Counted from the stretch's first letter, positions 1 through 10,456 are shown. The stretch is DNA of 64,000 nt from Actinomadura terrae (GCF_022751215.1 NZ_JAICDG010000001.1:1302001-1366000); one strand, 5' to 3'. The notes: generated from the sequence alone by a model not told the origin. Program-made: numbers and translations.

Positions 1-7
1 ATCTTCC

Positions 8-39
8 CGGTGGGGCTCGCCTCCGGCGTCGCCCCACCG
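8..39. terminator. Hairpin, possible terminator of an upstream gene
   Basis: A 9-bp perfect stem (CGGTGGGGC at 8-16, GCCCCACCG at 31-39) closes a 14-nt loop. It lies between the window edge and era. No coding region can be recognised in 1-117, so this probably ends a transcript entering from the left; that is inference, and there is no clear T-run. Confidence 0.4.
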
Positions 40-117
40 CTCAGGTCACGCACTCGCGCGATCGCCGGGAACATGCCGTGGACGAGGCGGGTCGGCGGTT
101 AGGGGACAATCGGGGGT

Positions 118-1062
118 GTGACAACGCTGGGAGACATGACCGACCGACCGCTGGCGGGCGAGCACCGCGCCGGGTTCGCCTGCTTCGTCGGGCGCCCGAA
201 CGTGGGCAAGTCCACGCTGATGAACGCGCTGGTCGGCACCAAGGTCGCGATCACCAGCAGCCGTCCGCAGACCACCCGGCGCGCGATCCGGGGCATCGTG
301 CACCGGCCCGGCGCGCAGCTCGTCGTCGTCGACACCCCCGGGCTGCACAAGCCCCGCACGCTGCTCGGCGAGCGGCTCGACAGCCTCGTCCGCTCCACGC
401 TGACCGAGGTGGACGTGATCGGGTTCTGCGTGCCCGCCGACCAGCCCGTCGGCCCTGGCGACAAGTACATCGCGCGCGAGCTGGCCGCCGTCAAGAAGAC
501 GCCGGTCGTCGCGATCGTGACCAAGACCGACCTGACACCGCCCGAGCGCGTCGCCGAGCAGCTCCTGGCCGTCGGGGGGCTCGGCGAGTTCGCCGACATC
601 GTGCCCTGCTCGGCCGAGAACGGCTTCCAGGTCGAGCTCGCCGGCGACCTGCTGATCTCCCACCTGCCCGAGGGCCCGCCCCTCTACCCCGAGGGCGACC
701 TGACCGACGAGCCCGAGCAGGTCCTGGTCGCCGAGCTGATCCGCGAGGCCGCGCTGGAGGGCGTCCGCGACGAGCTGCCGCACTCGATCGCCGTGGTCGT
801 GGACGAGATGGCGCCCCGCGAGAACCGCGGCAAGCGCGACGACCTCGTCGACATCTACGCGCACCTGTTCGTCGAGCGGTCCAGCCAGAAGGGGATCATC
901 ATCGGCCACAAGGGCGCCCGGCTCCGCGAGGTCGGCGCCGCCGCCCGCCGCCAGATCGAGGCGCTCCTCGGCACGAAGGTGTTCCTCGACCTGCGCGTCA
1001 GCGTCCTCAAGGACTGGCAGCGCGACCCCAAGCAGCTCCGGCGCCTCGGCTTCTACGACTGA
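118..1062 (+). CDS. era: GTPase Era
   Basis: Era is a small GTPase that binds 16S rRNA and assists 30S maturation. The 314-residue product has the G1 P-loop GRPNVGKS (about residues 25-32), G3 DTPG (72-75) and a G4 of the form TKTD (135-138) in place of the textbook NKxD. A C-terminal KH RNA-binding domain carries IIIGHKG near residue 260. The length is normal for the family. The GTG at 118 is chosen because a possible -10 (GACAAT, 105-110) ends 7 nt before it, which suggests a leaderless start; the in-frame ATG at 136 is the alternative. The last 15 bp, including the stop codon, are repeated perfectly just downstream (1065-1079). Confidence 0.96.
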   Translation: MTTLGDMTDRPLAGEHRAGFACFVGRPNVGKSTLMNALVGTKVAITSSRPQTTRRAIRGIVHRPGAQLVVVDTPGLHKPRTLLGERLDSLVRSTLTEVDVIGFCVPADQPVGPGDKYIARELAAVKKTPVVAIVTKTDLTPPERVAEQLLAVGGLGEFADIVPCSAENGFQVELAGDLLISHLPEGPPLYPEGDLTDEPEQVLVAELIREAALEGVRDELPHSIAVVVDEMAPRENRGKRDDLVDIYAHLFVERSSQKGIIIGHKGARLREVGAAARRQIEALLGTKVFLDLRVSVLKDWQRDPKQLRRLGFYD

Positions 1063-1079
1063 CGGGCTTCTACGACTGA
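1048..1079. repeat. 15-bp duplication of the era 3' end with its stop
   Basis: GGCTTCTACGACTGA occurs at 1048-1062, where it encodes Era's last four residues and stop, and again at 1065-1079. The offset is 17 bp. The second copy is not translated if the first stop is used. Confidence 0.85.
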
Positions 1080-1084
1080 GTTGA

Positions 1085-1897
1085 TCAGTCGGGCTTTGGC
1101 CAGGACCTCTCCGGCCGGTCCTCCGGCGGCGGCTCGTCCTCGCTCCGAGGCTGTTCCTGGGGCTGTTCCTGCGGCTGGGGCCAGACGGCGTACTCGCCGT
1201 ACTCGCGGTGCTGCCCGTATTCGCCCTGGGACCACGCGTAGGGCTGGTCGCCGTGCGCGGGCTCGGCGCGCGGGGCCAGCACGCGGTCGCTGATCGGACG
1301 GGCCAGGCTGCACCCGATCAGCAGCAGGGACGCCGCGACCGCCAGGTACCAGCCGTAGCGGACGGAGATCTGGTAGCCGACGTCCAGCCCGCCGCCCGGC
1401 ACCCCGCCGGGCAGGTCGTCGCGCACGCCGCCCAGGCGCAGGACGAAGACGCCGCAGGTCAGCAGGGCCAGGACGGCGGGGACGGCGGCGAGCCCGCCGA
1501 TCCGGGGGTCCCGGCCGAGCAGGTCCCAGCAGGCCAGCACGATCGCGACCACGGCCAGCGCCGGGACCGCGACGACCAGGTCGTCGGCGTCGATGCCCGC
1601 CACGCTGCCGACGTCGCGCGAGAGCGAGCGGCCGAACAGGTCGACGACCACCTCCGCCCGCGCCCACGGCAGGAACGCCGCCACCAGCAGCGTGGCCGCG
1701 GCGGCGATCATGGCGAGGTCCCAGAGGGCGCCGTACCGCCGGGACGGAACGGGGTCCGGCGGCGGAATCGTTCCCTCGGCGGGGCCCGCGGGCGCCGGGG
1801 AGCCGTCGTCGGGCGGCAGGAACGACGGCCGCGCGGTGGAGCGCCCGGACGGGCGTGCGCGCGTGTCGTCCGCGTCGGAACCCAGGTCACCGGTCAT
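1085..1897 (-). CDS. Proline-rich four-TM membrane protein, unknown function
   Basis: The function is not recognised. The 270-residue product, counted from ATG 1897, has a hydrophilic Pro/Ser/Asp-rich N-terminus of about 50 residues. Four hydrophobic segments follow (beginning LWDLAMIAAAATLLVAAF, DLVVAVPALAVV, IGGLAAVPAVLALL and YGWYLAVAASLLL). The tail is rich in Gln, Pro and Glu. Upstream in-frame GTGs exist, but the composition before residue 1 looks non-coding. It is convergent with era and divergent from the zinc-ribbon gene at 1998. Confidence 0.75.
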   Translation of the reverse strand: MTGDLGSDADDTRARPSGRSTARPSFLPPDDGSPAPAGPAEGTIPPPDPVPSRRYGALWDLAMIAAAATLLVAAFLPWARAEVVVDLFGRSLSRDVGSVAGIDADDLVVAVPALAVVAIVLACWDLLGRDPRIGGLAAVPAVLALLTCGVFVLRLGGVRDDLPGGVPGGGLDVGYQISVRYGWYLAVAASLLLIGCSLARPISDRVLAPRAEPAHGDQPYAWSQGEYGQHREYGEYAVWPQPQEQPQEQPRSEDEPPPEDRPERSWPKPD

Positions 1898-1997
1898 GGA
1901 CCCAGCGTAAGGGGCGCGCCCGCGTTGCCCGGGACGGCCACGACGCGGCTCCCAGGTCGGTAGTTTGGAAAGCGTCCGATATGGGAGGAGAGCCCCG

Positions 1998-2609
1998 GTG
2001 TTGCTCGTTTTCGGACTGACGGCGGTGTTCCGTACGGTCAGTGACGGCACCTTCCACTGCCCGCACTGCGGCGGCGACCGTGCCTACCGGAGGCGCTCCG
2101 GACGCCGCTGGCTCACCGTGTTCTTCGTCCCGCTGGTGCCGCTGTGGCGGCTCGGCCAGGCCGCCGAGTGCCGCACCTGCCGCCGCCGCTTCCCGGTGTC
2201 GGCGCTGCGGACCCCCACCGCGCAGCAGATGGCGGCGGCGCTGCCCGCGGGCATGCGGGCCGCCGCGACGCTGGTGCTGCGCGCGGGCGACCCGTCCGAC
2301 GGGACGGCCCGCGCCCGCGCCGCCGCGACCGTCCTCGGCTACGGCGAGCCCGGCTACGACGACGCCGACATCGACGCCGACCTCGAACTGCGGGCCGAGC
2401 TGCTGGAGCGCGACGTCGCGCGGGCGGGCGCGCAGCTCGCCGTCGAGGCCAAGGAGTGGTTCCTCGCGCAGGTCGTCCGGATCGGGCTGGCCGACGGGCC
2501 GCTCGGCGACGGGGAGCGGCAGGTCCTGCACCGGATCGCCGAACTGCTCGGCATGTCCCGGGCGTACGCTCTCGGCGTGATCGTGATGACGGAGGGGGCG
2601 GCACGGTGA
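1998..2609 (+). CDS. Zinc-ribbon protein with a possible TerB-like helical C-terminus
   Basis: The function is unknown. The 203-residue product carries two CxxC pairs, CPHC and CRTC, forming a likely zinc ribbon, with a short hydrophobic stretch (VFFVPLVPLW) between them. A helical domain follows, rich in Ala, Glu and Arg, and its last 60 residues (LADGPLGDGERQVLHRIAEL) resemble the helical repeat of TerB-type domains; that resemblance is by eye only. GTG 1998 is chosen for the GGAGGAG at 1984-1990. The stop overlaps the ddaH start (GTGA), so the two are translationally coupled. Confidence 0.72.
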   Translation: MLLVFGLTAVFRTVSDGTFHCPHCGGDRAYRRRSGRRWLTVFFVPLVPLWRLGQAAECRTCRRRFPVSALRTPTAQQMAAALPAGMRAAATLVLRAGDPSDGTARARAAATVLGYGEPGYDDADIDADLELRAELLERDVARAGAQLAVEAKEWFLAQVVRIGLADGPLGDGERQVLHRIAELLGMSRAYALGVIVMTEGAAR

Positions 2610-3385
2610 CGGCGGGCGGCGCGGCCGGGCGCGCCGGCACGGCGCTCGTCCGCGATCCCGGCCCGCGCCTCGCCGACGGGATCGTCGTCCACCGGGAGCG
2701 CCGCGCGGTGGACACCGCGCTCGCCGCCCGCCAGCACGCGGCCTACGTCGCGGCGCTGCGCGAGGCGGGCTGGCGGGTCCGCCCGGTCGCGCCCGCCGAC
2801 GCCCACCCCGACGCCGTGTTCGTCGAGGACGCCGTGGTCGTCTGCGGCGACCTCGCGGTCCTCGGCCGGTCCGGCGAGACGCGCCGCAGGGGCGAGGTCC
2901 CCGGCGCCGAGGAGGCCGTCCGCGAGCTCGGCCTGCGGATCGAGCGGATCAAGGAGCCCGGCACCCTGGACGGCGGCGACGTGCTGCACGCCGGCGACAC
3001 CGTCTATGTCGGACGCGGCGCCCGCACGAACGAGGAGGGCATCTGCCAGCTCGCCCACCTGCTGGGCGGGCGGAGGGTCGTCCCCGTCGACACGCGCGGC
3101 TGCGTGCACCTGAAGTCGGCGATCACCGCACTGCCCGACGGGACGATCATCGGCGTGCCCGAACTCGTGGACACCTCCGTCCTGCCGTGCATGCGGGTCG
3201 CCGGCGAGCCCGCGGGCGCGCAGGTCGTCGTGCTCGGCCCCGGGCACGTCCTGGTCTCGGCGGCGGCGCCGCGCACCGCCGCCCAGCTCGCCGCCGACGG
3301 CCTGCGCGTCACGACCGTCGACATCAGCGAGTTCGAGGCGCTTGAAGGCTGTGTGACCTGCATGTCCGTGCTCGTCCCGGAATGA
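2606..3385 (+). CDS. ddaH: Dimethylarginine dimethylaminohydrolase family protein
   Basis: DDAH hydrolyses N-methylated arginines to citrulline and methylamines; related amidinotransferase-fold enzymes act on arginine. The 259-residue product has the expected landmarks: an acidic FVEDAVVV segment, the TLDGGDVL substrate loop, the catalytic His in GCVHLKSA and the catalytic Cys in the C-terminal GCVTCMSV. The length is typical. GTG 2606 overlaps the preceding stop by 4 bp, and GGAGGGGG lies just upstream. The coupling to a zinc-ribbon gene is of unknown meaning. Substrate choice between methylarginine and arginine cannot be decided from sequence alone. Confidence 0.88.
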   Translation: MTAGGAAGRAGTALVRDPGPRLADGIVVHRERRAVDTALAARQHAAYVAALREAGWRVRPVAPADAHPDAVFVEDAVVVCGDLAVLGRSGETRRRGEVPGAEEAVRELGLRIERIKEPGTLDGGDVLHAGDTVYVGRGARTNEEGICQLAHLLGGRRVVPVDTRGCVHLKSAITALPDGTIIGVPELVDTSVLPCMRVAGEPAGAQVVVLGPGHVLVSAAAPRTAAQLAADGLRVTTVDISEFEALEGCVTCMSVLVPE

Positions 3386-3450
3386 ACGCCCGCGAGACCG
3401 TGTTGTCTCAGCATCCGGGACGTCATTTCCGTAAGCCGGATGCGATCTGT

Positions 3451-3456
3451 TAACTT
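3451..3456 (+). promoter_or_regulatory. -10 box of the leuA leader transcript
   Basis: TAACTT ends 6 nt before the GTG of the leader ORF, so transcription probably begins at that codon. No convincing -35 is seen at the ideal distance. Confidence 0.5.
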
Positions 3457-3462
3457 TGCAGC

Positions 3463-5291
<1,829 letters not shown>

Positions 5292-5309
5292 CGCCGGGCA
5301 TGCTGATGA

Positions 5310-5339
5310 GGCGGCCCGTCCCGGCGGGGACGGGCCGCC
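5310..5339 (+). terminator. Strong hairpin after leuA
   Basis: A perfect 13-bp stem (5310-5322 with 5327-5339) has a 4-nt loop. It sits 19 bp after the leuA stop, between convergent genes. Confidence 0.85.
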
Positions 5340-5350
5340 CCGGTCTTCCC

Positions 5351-5532
5351 AGCGCCCCCCAACGTTCGAGCGCCCCCCAACGTTCGAGCGCCCCCCAACG
5401 TTCGAGCGCCCCGTCTTCCGAGCGCACAGTCCATCGAGCGCACAGCCCATCGACCGCACAGTCCATCGGGCGCCCGGTCGTCCGAGCGCACAGCCCATCG
5501 AGCGCCCGGTCCATCGAGCGCCGGCCGGTGGG
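5351..5532. repeat. Degenerate 18/16-bp tandem repeat array
   Basis: Three perfect 18-bp units AGCGCCCCCCAACGTTCG (5351-5368, 5369-5386, 5387-5404) are followed by seven 16-bp units of the form AGCGCacAGtCCATCG (5405-5420, 5421-5436, 5437-5452, 5453-5468, 5469-5484, 5485-5500, 5501-5516) and a decayed eighth (5517-5532). All units share an AGCGC start and a CG end. The array fills the gap between the leuA terminator and the emfourin stop. There are no spacers, so it is not a CRISPR. Confidence 0.9.
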
Positions 5533-5538
5533 CGCCGG

Positions 5539-5793
5539 TCAGCGGGCGTGACCCAGGACGTGGTGGACCAGCTCGCGGAGCGGGCCGTGCAGCTGGGCCT
5601 CGCCCACGGTGGCGTGGTCACCGTCGATGTCGATCTCGTAGAGGAACTGGTCGGGGATCCGGCCGGGCGGCGGGACCCGTTCGAGATCGACACGGTCGAC
5701 GAGCCTGGCCAGCAGGGGATCGCGGACACTGTCGGACTCGGCCCGCTGCTCGATGCCGGCGAAGCCCCCGCTGCGGACGACTGTCACCTTCAC
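5539..5793 (-). CDS. Protealysin inhibitor emfourin
   Basis: Emfourins are small proteins that inhibit M4 metalloproteases of the protealysin group and are encoded beside them. The 84-residue product begins MKVTVVRSGGFAGIEQRAE, with the family's hallmark VxRSGGFAGI opening, and continues with a compact alpha/beta sequence. The start is GTG 5793, 22 bp after the protease stop (5816) on the same strand, so the pair is presumably one transcript. It is about 80-110 residues in relatives, so this copy is complete. Assignment rests on the N-terminal motif and on its neighbour. Confidence 0.85.
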   Translation of the reverse strand: MKVTVVRSGGFAGIEQRAESDSVRDPLLARLVDRVDLERVPPPGRIPDQFLYEIDIDGDHATVGEAQLHGPLRELVHHVLGHAR

Positions 5794-5815
5794 TGCGTTT
5801 TCCGTTCCGGCTCAC

Positions 5816-6844
5816 TCACGGTGAGACGCCTACCCCGTCCCACGCCTCGCGTACCGACCGGGTCTCGCCGCCGTCCGCGCCGTACAGGGCGGTCGCGGTC
5901 GCGATGGTGGCGGCGGCGAAATCCTTGAAGTCGCTGTCGGACTTCAGTTTGCCGCCGGTGAGCGTGTCGTACCAGACCCGTCCGGCCTTTTCCCAGGCGT
6001 GGCCGCCGATGGAGGTCGCGGCGAGGTAGAAGGCGTGGTTCGGGATGCCGGAGTTGATGTGGACGCCGCCGTTGTCGCGGTTGGTCTGGACGTAGTGGTC
6101 CATGTGGGCAGGCTGGGGGTCCTTGCCGAGCCGCGGATCGTCGTAGGCGGTCCCGGGCGCCTTCATCGAGCGGAGCGCGACCCCGTGCACCCCCTTGGCG
6201 AGCAGGCCCGCGCCGATCAGCCAGTCGGCCTGGTCGGCGGTCTGGTTCAGGTGCCACTGCTTGATCAGGGACCCGAACACGTCCGACACCGACTCGTTGA
6301 GCGCGCCGGACTGGCCGTAGTACTCCAGGCCGGCGGTGTACTGGGTGACGCCGTGGGTGAGCTCGTGGCCGGTGACGTCGAGCGGGCCGGTGAACTCGGT
6401 GAACAGCGTGCCGTCGCCGTCCCCGTAGACCATCTGCTCGCCGTTCCAGAACGCGTTGTCGTAGTTGGTGCCGTAGTGGACGGTGGAGATCAGCGGCAGC
6501 CCGGCGCCGTCGATGGAGTTGCGGCGGTAGGCGGCCTCGAAGAAGTCGAACGTCACGCCGAGCCAGTCGTAGGACTGGTCGACGACCTTGTCCCCGGTCG
6601 CGGGCGCGCCCTCGGTGCGGACGGTCCGGCCGGGAAGCTGCTCGCGGTGCTGCGCGTCGTGGATCGTGCGGTTGGGGACGAAGTCCTCGTTGGGCTCCGG
6701 CGCGGTGGGTGCGAGCGTCCGGCGTTCGGAGGAGTAGAGCGAGGTGATGGCCAGGGTCCGGCGGGCGCGGGCGCGCAGTGCCGGGTCACCTGCGTCGGTA
6801 GCGATGCGTTCCAGCATGTGCGGCGGCACGATGTGGCATCTCAT
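5816..6844 (-). CDS. M4 (thermolysin/protealysin-type) metalloprotease
   Basis: This is a zinc endopeptidase of 342 residues, counted from ATG 6844. The N-terminus MRCHIVPPHMLERIA is the short protealysin-type propeptide signature. No classical signal peptide is seen, as in protealysin. The zinc motif HELTH (in VTGHELTHGVTQ) is followed by the third ligand in ESVSD. DNGGVHINSGI carries the substrate-stabilising His. An ATG 63 bp further upstream exists, but its extra residues are unlike the family. It is followed by its emfourin inhibitor, an arrangement implying post-translational control of an intracellular or unconventionally released protease. Confidence 0.93.
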   Translation of the reverse strand: MRCHIVPPHMLERIATDAGDPALRARARRTLAITSLYSSERRTLAPTAPEPNEDFVPNRTIHDAQHREQLPGRTVRTEGAPATGDKVVDQSYDWLGVTFDFFEAAYRRNSIDGAGLPLISTVHYGTNYDNAFWNGEQMVYGDGDGTLFTEFTGPLDVTGHELTHGVTQYTAGLEYYGQSGALNESVSDVFGSLIKQWHLNQTADQADWLIGAGLLAKGVHGVALRSMKAPGTAYDDPRLGKDPQPAHMDHYVQTNRDNGGVHINSGIPNHAFYLAATSIGGHAWEKAGRVWYDTLTGGKLKSDSDFKDFAAATIATATALYGADGGETRSVREAWDGVGVSP

Positions 6845-7029
6845 GCCACAACGCTGCCATTGCAACGTGATCCAGACCACGTTTTCACAGGGGACGGTGG
6901 CGGCCAAATCCGGTCACGTAACGTAATGGCAACAGAACCAAGGGAGATCGACTGGGGGACTTGTGAAGATCCTGGGGAGATGACCGGCCTGGCAGCGGCG
7001 GGGGCCGGGACGTGCGCCAGAATGAACGG

Positions 7030-7821
7030 GTGACCCTCTACCGCGACGAAGGCATCGTCCTGCGCACCCAGAAGCTGGGCGAGGCCGACCGCATCGTGAC
7101 GGTGCTGACCCGGCGCACCGGCCGGATCCGCGCCGCGGCGAAGGGCGTCCGCAAGACCAAGTCCAGGTTCGGGGCGCGGCTGGAGCCGTTCACCCACGTG
7201 GACCTGCAACTGTACGAGCGGCGCTCGCTCGACCTGATCACCCAGGCCGAGACGCTCCGGCCGTACGGGGAGGGCCTGGTCGCCGACTACCCCCGCTACA
7301 CGGCGGGCACGGCGATGCTGGAGACCGCCGAGCGGCTCGCCGGCGACGAGGGCGAGCCCGCGCTGCGGCAGTTCCTGCTGCTGGTCGGGGGCCTGCGCAC
7401 GCTGGTGGAGCGCAGCCACGATCCGCGCCTCGTCCTGGACGCCTACCTGCTGCGATCGCTGTCGGTCGCGGGCTGGGCCCCGGCGCTGGACGAGTGCTGC
7501 CGCTGCGGCACCCGCGGCGGGCTGCGCGGGTTCGCGATCGCCGCGGGCGGCGCGGTCTGCGCGAACTGCCGCCAGCCCGGCGCCGCGACCCCGGCGCCGC
7601 CGACGTTCGCGCTGATGCTGGCGCTGCTGCGCGGCGAGTGGGAGTACGCCGACGGCAGCGACCCGCGCCACCGCGCCGAGTGCAGCGGCCTCGTCGCCGC
7701 CTACCTCCAGTGGCATCTGGAGCACGGAATCCGTTCCCTGCGCCACGTGGAACGCGGCACCGACACCGGCGGACGCGGCGGCGACGACACCAACGACGAC
7801 ACCTACAGGGAGAGAGTTTGA
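7030..7821 (+). CDS. recO: DNA repair protein RecO
   Basis: RecO helps load RecA onto SSB-coated single-stranded DNA and anneals strands in the RecFOR pathway. The 263-residue product has the N-terminal OB-fold ([20 protein letters not shown]) and a C-terminal four-Cys zinc module (CCRCG ... CANC, about residues 156-182). The tail is hydrophilic. GTG 7030 is chosen because CAGAAT (7018-7023) lies 6 nt upstream, as in other leaderless starts here. The stop overlaps the TTG start of uppS, matching the recO-uppS pairing of mycobacteria. Confidence 0.94.
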   Translation: MTLYRDEGIVLRTQKLGEADRIVTVLTRRTGRIRAAAKGVRKTKSRFGARLEPFTHVDLQLYERRSLDLITQAETLRPYGEGLVADYPRYTAGTAMLETAERLAGDEGEPALRQFLLLVGGLRTLVERSHDPRLVLDAYLLRSLSVAGWAPALDECCRCGTRGGLRGFAIAAGGAVCANCRQPGAATPAPPTFALMLALLRGEWEYADGSDPRHRAECSGLVAAYLQWHLEHGIRSLRHVERGTDTGGRGGDDTNDDTYRERV

Positions 7822-8615
7822 GCAGGCCCGTCTCGCCTCCGGAACCGCACAGGGACGGCGCCACGCCGCCCCCGATCCCCGCGGACCTGGTGCCCCGGCA
7901 CGTCGCCATCGTCATGGACGGCAACGGCCGCTGGGCCAAGGAGCGCGGGCTGCCGCGCACCGAGGGGCACAAACGCGGCGAGGACTCGCTCTTCGACGTG
8001 ATCATGGGCGCGATCGAGCTGGGCGTGCCCTACCTGTCGGCGTACGCGTTCTCGACCGAGAACTGGAAGCGCTCGCCCGACGAGGTGCGCTTCCTCATGG
8101 GCTTCAACCGGGACGTGATCCGCCGCCGCCGCGACCAGCTCGACTCGATGGGCGTCCGGGTGCGGTGGGCGGGGCGCCGGCCGAAGCTGTGGCGCAGCGT
8201 GATCAAGGAGCTGGAGACCGCCGAGGAGATGACGCGCGGCAACGACGTCCTCACCCTCCAGTTCTGCGTGAACTACGGGGGCCGCGCCGAGATCGCGGAC
8301 GCGGCGGCCGCGATCGCCCGCGACGTCCGGGACGGGCGGCTGAACCCCGACAAGATCAACGAGAAGGTGTTCGCGCGCTACCTCGACGAGCCCGGCATCC
8401 CGGACGTCGACCTGTTCCTGCGCTCGTCGGGGGAGCAGCGCACGTCGAACTTCCTGCTCTGGCAGTCGGCCTACGCGGAGATGGTGTTCCTCGACACGCT
8501 GTGGCCCGACTTCGACCGCCGCCACCTCTGGCACGCCTGCGAGCTGTACGCCTCCCGCGACCGCCGCTACGGCGGCGCCCTCCCGAACCCGGTGGCGCCC
8601 GCGGCGGCCACCTGA
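7818..8615 (+). CDS. uppS: Isoprenyl (polyprenyl) diphosphate synthase
   Basis: This cis-prenyltransferase makes the polyprenyl-diphosphate carrier for cell-wall synthesis. The 265-residue product contains the diphosphate-binding motif [14 protein letters not shown] and the conserved [13 protein letters not shown]. The signature [16 protein letters not shown] and a C-terminal DFDRRHLW follow. TTG 7818 overlaps the recO stop, with AGGGAGAG at 7807-7814. In mycobacteria the equivalent gene next to recO makes decaprenyl diphosphate; the chain length here is inference. Confidence 0.94.
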   Translation: MSRPVSPPEPHRDGATPPPIPADLVPRHVAIVMDGNGRWAKERGLPRTEGHKRGEDSLFDVIMGAIELGVPYLSAYAFSTENWKRSPDEVRFLMGFNRDVIRRRRDQLDSMGVRVRWAGRRPKLWRSVIKELETAEEMTRGNDVLTLQFCVNYGGRAEIADAAAAIARDVRDGRLNPDKINEKVFARYLDEPGIPDVDLFLRSSGEQRTSNFLLWQSAYAEMVFLDTLWPDFDRRHLWHACELYASRDRRYGGALPNPVAPAAAT

Positions 8616-8630
8616 CCCCCGTCGAGGTCC

Positions 8631-8660
8631 CCTGCCGGGGCCGCGCACGACCCCGGCAGG
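8631..8660. terminator. Bidirectional terminator between uppS and osmC-like gene
   Basis: A perfect 10-bp stem (CCTGCCGGGG 8631-8640, CCCCGGCAGG 8651-8660) has a 10-nt loop and lies in a 66-bp gap between convergent genes. Confidence 0.8.
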
Positions 8661-8681
8661 CGGAGGCTCAGACGGCGCGGG

Positions 8682-9107
8682 TCACGCGAGGGCGGCGTCC
8701 AGCGTGATCGTGGTGCCCTTCAGGGCCTGGCTGACCGGGCAGCCCTCCTTGGCGGCCTGGGCCGCCTTCTCGAAGTCGGCGGCCGACACGCCGGGCACGC
8801 TCGCCCGGACGGTCAGGTGGACGCCGGTGATCCCCTCGCCCGGCTGGAGGGTGACGTCGGCCCTGGTGTCGACCTTCTCCGGCGGCGTGCCCGCCCCGGC
8901 GAGGGTGTGCGAGAGCGCCATCGAGTAGCAGGTCGAGTGGGCGGCGGCGATGAGCTCCTCGGGGCTGGTGCGCCCGTCCGGCTGCTCGGCGCGCGACGGC
9001 CAGGTGACCTCGAACGTGCCGACCCCGGACGAGTCCAGCGAAACCGTGCCCTGGCCCTGGAGGAGCGGGCCTTCCCAGTGTGCGTTAGCGGTACGAGTGG
9101 TAGCCAT
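8682..9107 (-). CDS. OsmC family peroxiredoxin
   Basis: OsmC/Ohr proteins are thiol peroxidases for organic hydroperoxides. The 141-residue protein has both family cysteines, one in AAHSTCYSMALS (near residue 60) and one in KEGCPVSQAL (near 123), plus the conserved TSPEELIAAAHS helix. ATG 9107 gives a full-length protein. It lies 75 bp downstream of zur on the same strand, with no visible shared regulation. The reading of osmotic versus organic-peroxide induction cannot be made from sequence. Confidence 0.9.
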   Translation of the reverse strand: MATTRTANAHWEGPLLQGQGTVSLDSSGVGTFEVTWPSRAEQPDGRTSPEELIAAAHSTCYSMALSHTLAGAGTPPEKVDTRADVTLQPGEGITGVHLTVRASVPGVSAADFEKAAQAAKEGCPVSQALKGTTITLDAALA

Positions 9108-9182
9108 GACCCCGATTCTTCACCATGGCGGGTGCGGCCCGATCACCGCCCGCGTGCGAAGTTCCCGAACCTGGGCGAGCGG

Positions 9183-9572
9183 TCAGCGGGACGCGCGGTT
9201 GGCGCAGTCGGCGCAGGTGCCGAAGACCTCGACGGTGTGGGTGATGTCGACGAACCCGTGCTCGGCGCCGATCGCGTCGGCCCAGCGCTCCACGGCCGGG
9301 CCCTCGACCTCGACCGTGCGCCCGCAGCCGCGGCAGACGAGATGGTGGTGGTGCTGTTCGGTGCGGCAGGCGCGGTAGACCGCCTCGCCCTCGTCGGTGC
9401 GCAGCACGTCGACCTCGCCGGAATCGCTGAGCGCCTGGAGCGCCCGGTAGACCGTGGTCAGGCCGATCTTGGAACCGTCCGCGCGCAGGTCCGCGTAGAT
9501 GTCCTGCGCGCTGCGGAATCCCTCGCAGCCTGCCAGCATCTCCCGCACCGCGTCCCGGCGGGCCGTCGTCAT
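9183..9572 (-). CDS. zur: Fur-family zinc uptake regulator Zur
   Basis: Zur is a zinc-loaded dimeric repressor of zinc-uptake genes. The 129-residue product has a winged helix (RSAQDIYADLRADGSKIGLTTVYRAL split around residues 20-45). The metal-binding stretch EQHHHHLVCRGCG and a C-terminal CADC form the structural zinc site. ATG 9572 overlaps the znuB stop by 4 bp, making it the fourth gene of znuACB-zur. Because the operon promoter carries a Zur box, zur is very likely autoregulated. Context and the HHHH/CxxC pattern favour Zur over Fur. Confidence 0.93.
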   Translation of the reverse strand: MTTARRDAVREMLAGCEGFRSAQDIYADLRADGSKIGLTTVYRALQALSDSGEVDVLRTDEGEAVYRACRTEQHHHHLVCRGCGRTVEVEGPAVERWADAIGAEHGFVDITHTVEVFGTCADCANRASR

Positions 9573-10456
9573 CCCCCAAGCACCTCCGCCTCGGCGTCCA
9601 CCCCGGGCCGGACGGCGGGAATCCTCCTCCCGGCCGCGGCCCGAGCGCGTGCGCGTCGCACCAGCGTCCCCCCGAGGACTGCCGCGACGAACAGGGCGAG
9701 CGCCAGCAGCACGATCGAGGGTCCCGGGGGAAGATCGTACTCGAAGGAGCCGGCCAGCCCCGCTACGGCCGACAGTACACCGGCCGCCATCGCCAGCAGC
9801 ATCGTGCCACGGAAACCGCGGGTGAGCTGCTGCGCGGCCGCGACCGGGACGACCATCAGGGCGCTGACGAGCAGCAGCCCGATCGCCCGCATCGCTATGA
9901 CGACGGTGACCGCCGCCGTGACCGCGACCAGCGCGCTCAGGAACCGGACGGGCAGCCCGGACGCCCGCGCCACCTCCTCGTCCTGGCACAGCAGGAACAG
10001 CTCGCGGCCGAACAGCGTCACGATCCCGAGCACGACGACGGCGAGCGCGGCCACCACGTACAGGTCGTCCACGGTGACGCTGCTGATCGAGCCGAACAGG
10101 TAGGACTGGAGGCTCGCCCCGCCGCCGCCCTGGGCGTCGGTGAGCAGCACGCCGCCCGCGAGCCCGCCGTAGAACAGCAGCGCGAGCGCGACGTCGGCGC
10201 CGCTGCGGCTGCGGGCGCGCAGCACCTCGATCGCCACCGCGCCGAGCACCGACACCACCAGCGCGCCGAGCACCGGCGAGGTGCCGGTGAGCAGCCCGAG
10301 CCCGATGCCGGTCAGGGCGATGTGCCCGACGCCGTCGCCGAGCAGCGACAGCCTGCGCTGCACGATGAACGTGCCGACGGCGGGCGCGGTCAGCCCGATC
10401 AGCACCGCCATCACGAGCGCGACGCGCATGAAGTCGTACTGGAGCATGTCCATCAC
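9569..10456 (-). CDS. znuB: Zinc ABC transporter, permease ZnuB
   Basis: This is the membrane subunit of a high-affinity zinc importer of the ABC-3 family (PF00950-like). The 295 residues form about eight hydrophobic segments, with the conserved RRLSLLGDGVGHIALTGIG near the N-terminus and a typical LLLVSALMVVPVAAAQ segment. GTG 10456 overlaps the znuC stop by 4 bp (GTGA). The C-terminal 40 residues are Arg/Ala-rich and cytoplasmic. Confidence 0.93.
   Translation of the reverse strand: MMDMLQYDFMRVALVMAVLIGLTAPAVGTFIVQRRLSLLGDGVGHIALTGIGLGLLTGTSPVLGALVVSVLGAVAIEVLRARSRSGADVALALLFYGGLAGGVLLTDAQGGGGASLQSYLFGSISSVTVDDLYVVAALAVVVLGIVTLFGRELFLLCQDEEVARASGLPVRFLSALVAVTAAVTVVIAMRAIGLLLVSALMVVPVAAAQQLTRGFRGTMLLAMAAGVLSAVAGLAGSFEYDLPPGPSIVLLALALFVAAVLGGTLVRRARARAAAGRRIPAVRPGVDAEAEVLGG

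Noticed and set aside
1..117. 3' end of an upstream coding sequence
   Set aside because: No frame shows a recognisable protein end; only a hairpin is supported.
3402..3407. TTGTCT as -35 of the leuA leader promoter
   Set aside because: It is over 40 bp from the -10 box, far beyond the usual spacing.
5351..5532. CRISPR array
   Set aside because: The repeat units are contiguous, with no unique spacers, and are only 16-18 bp; no cas genes are present.
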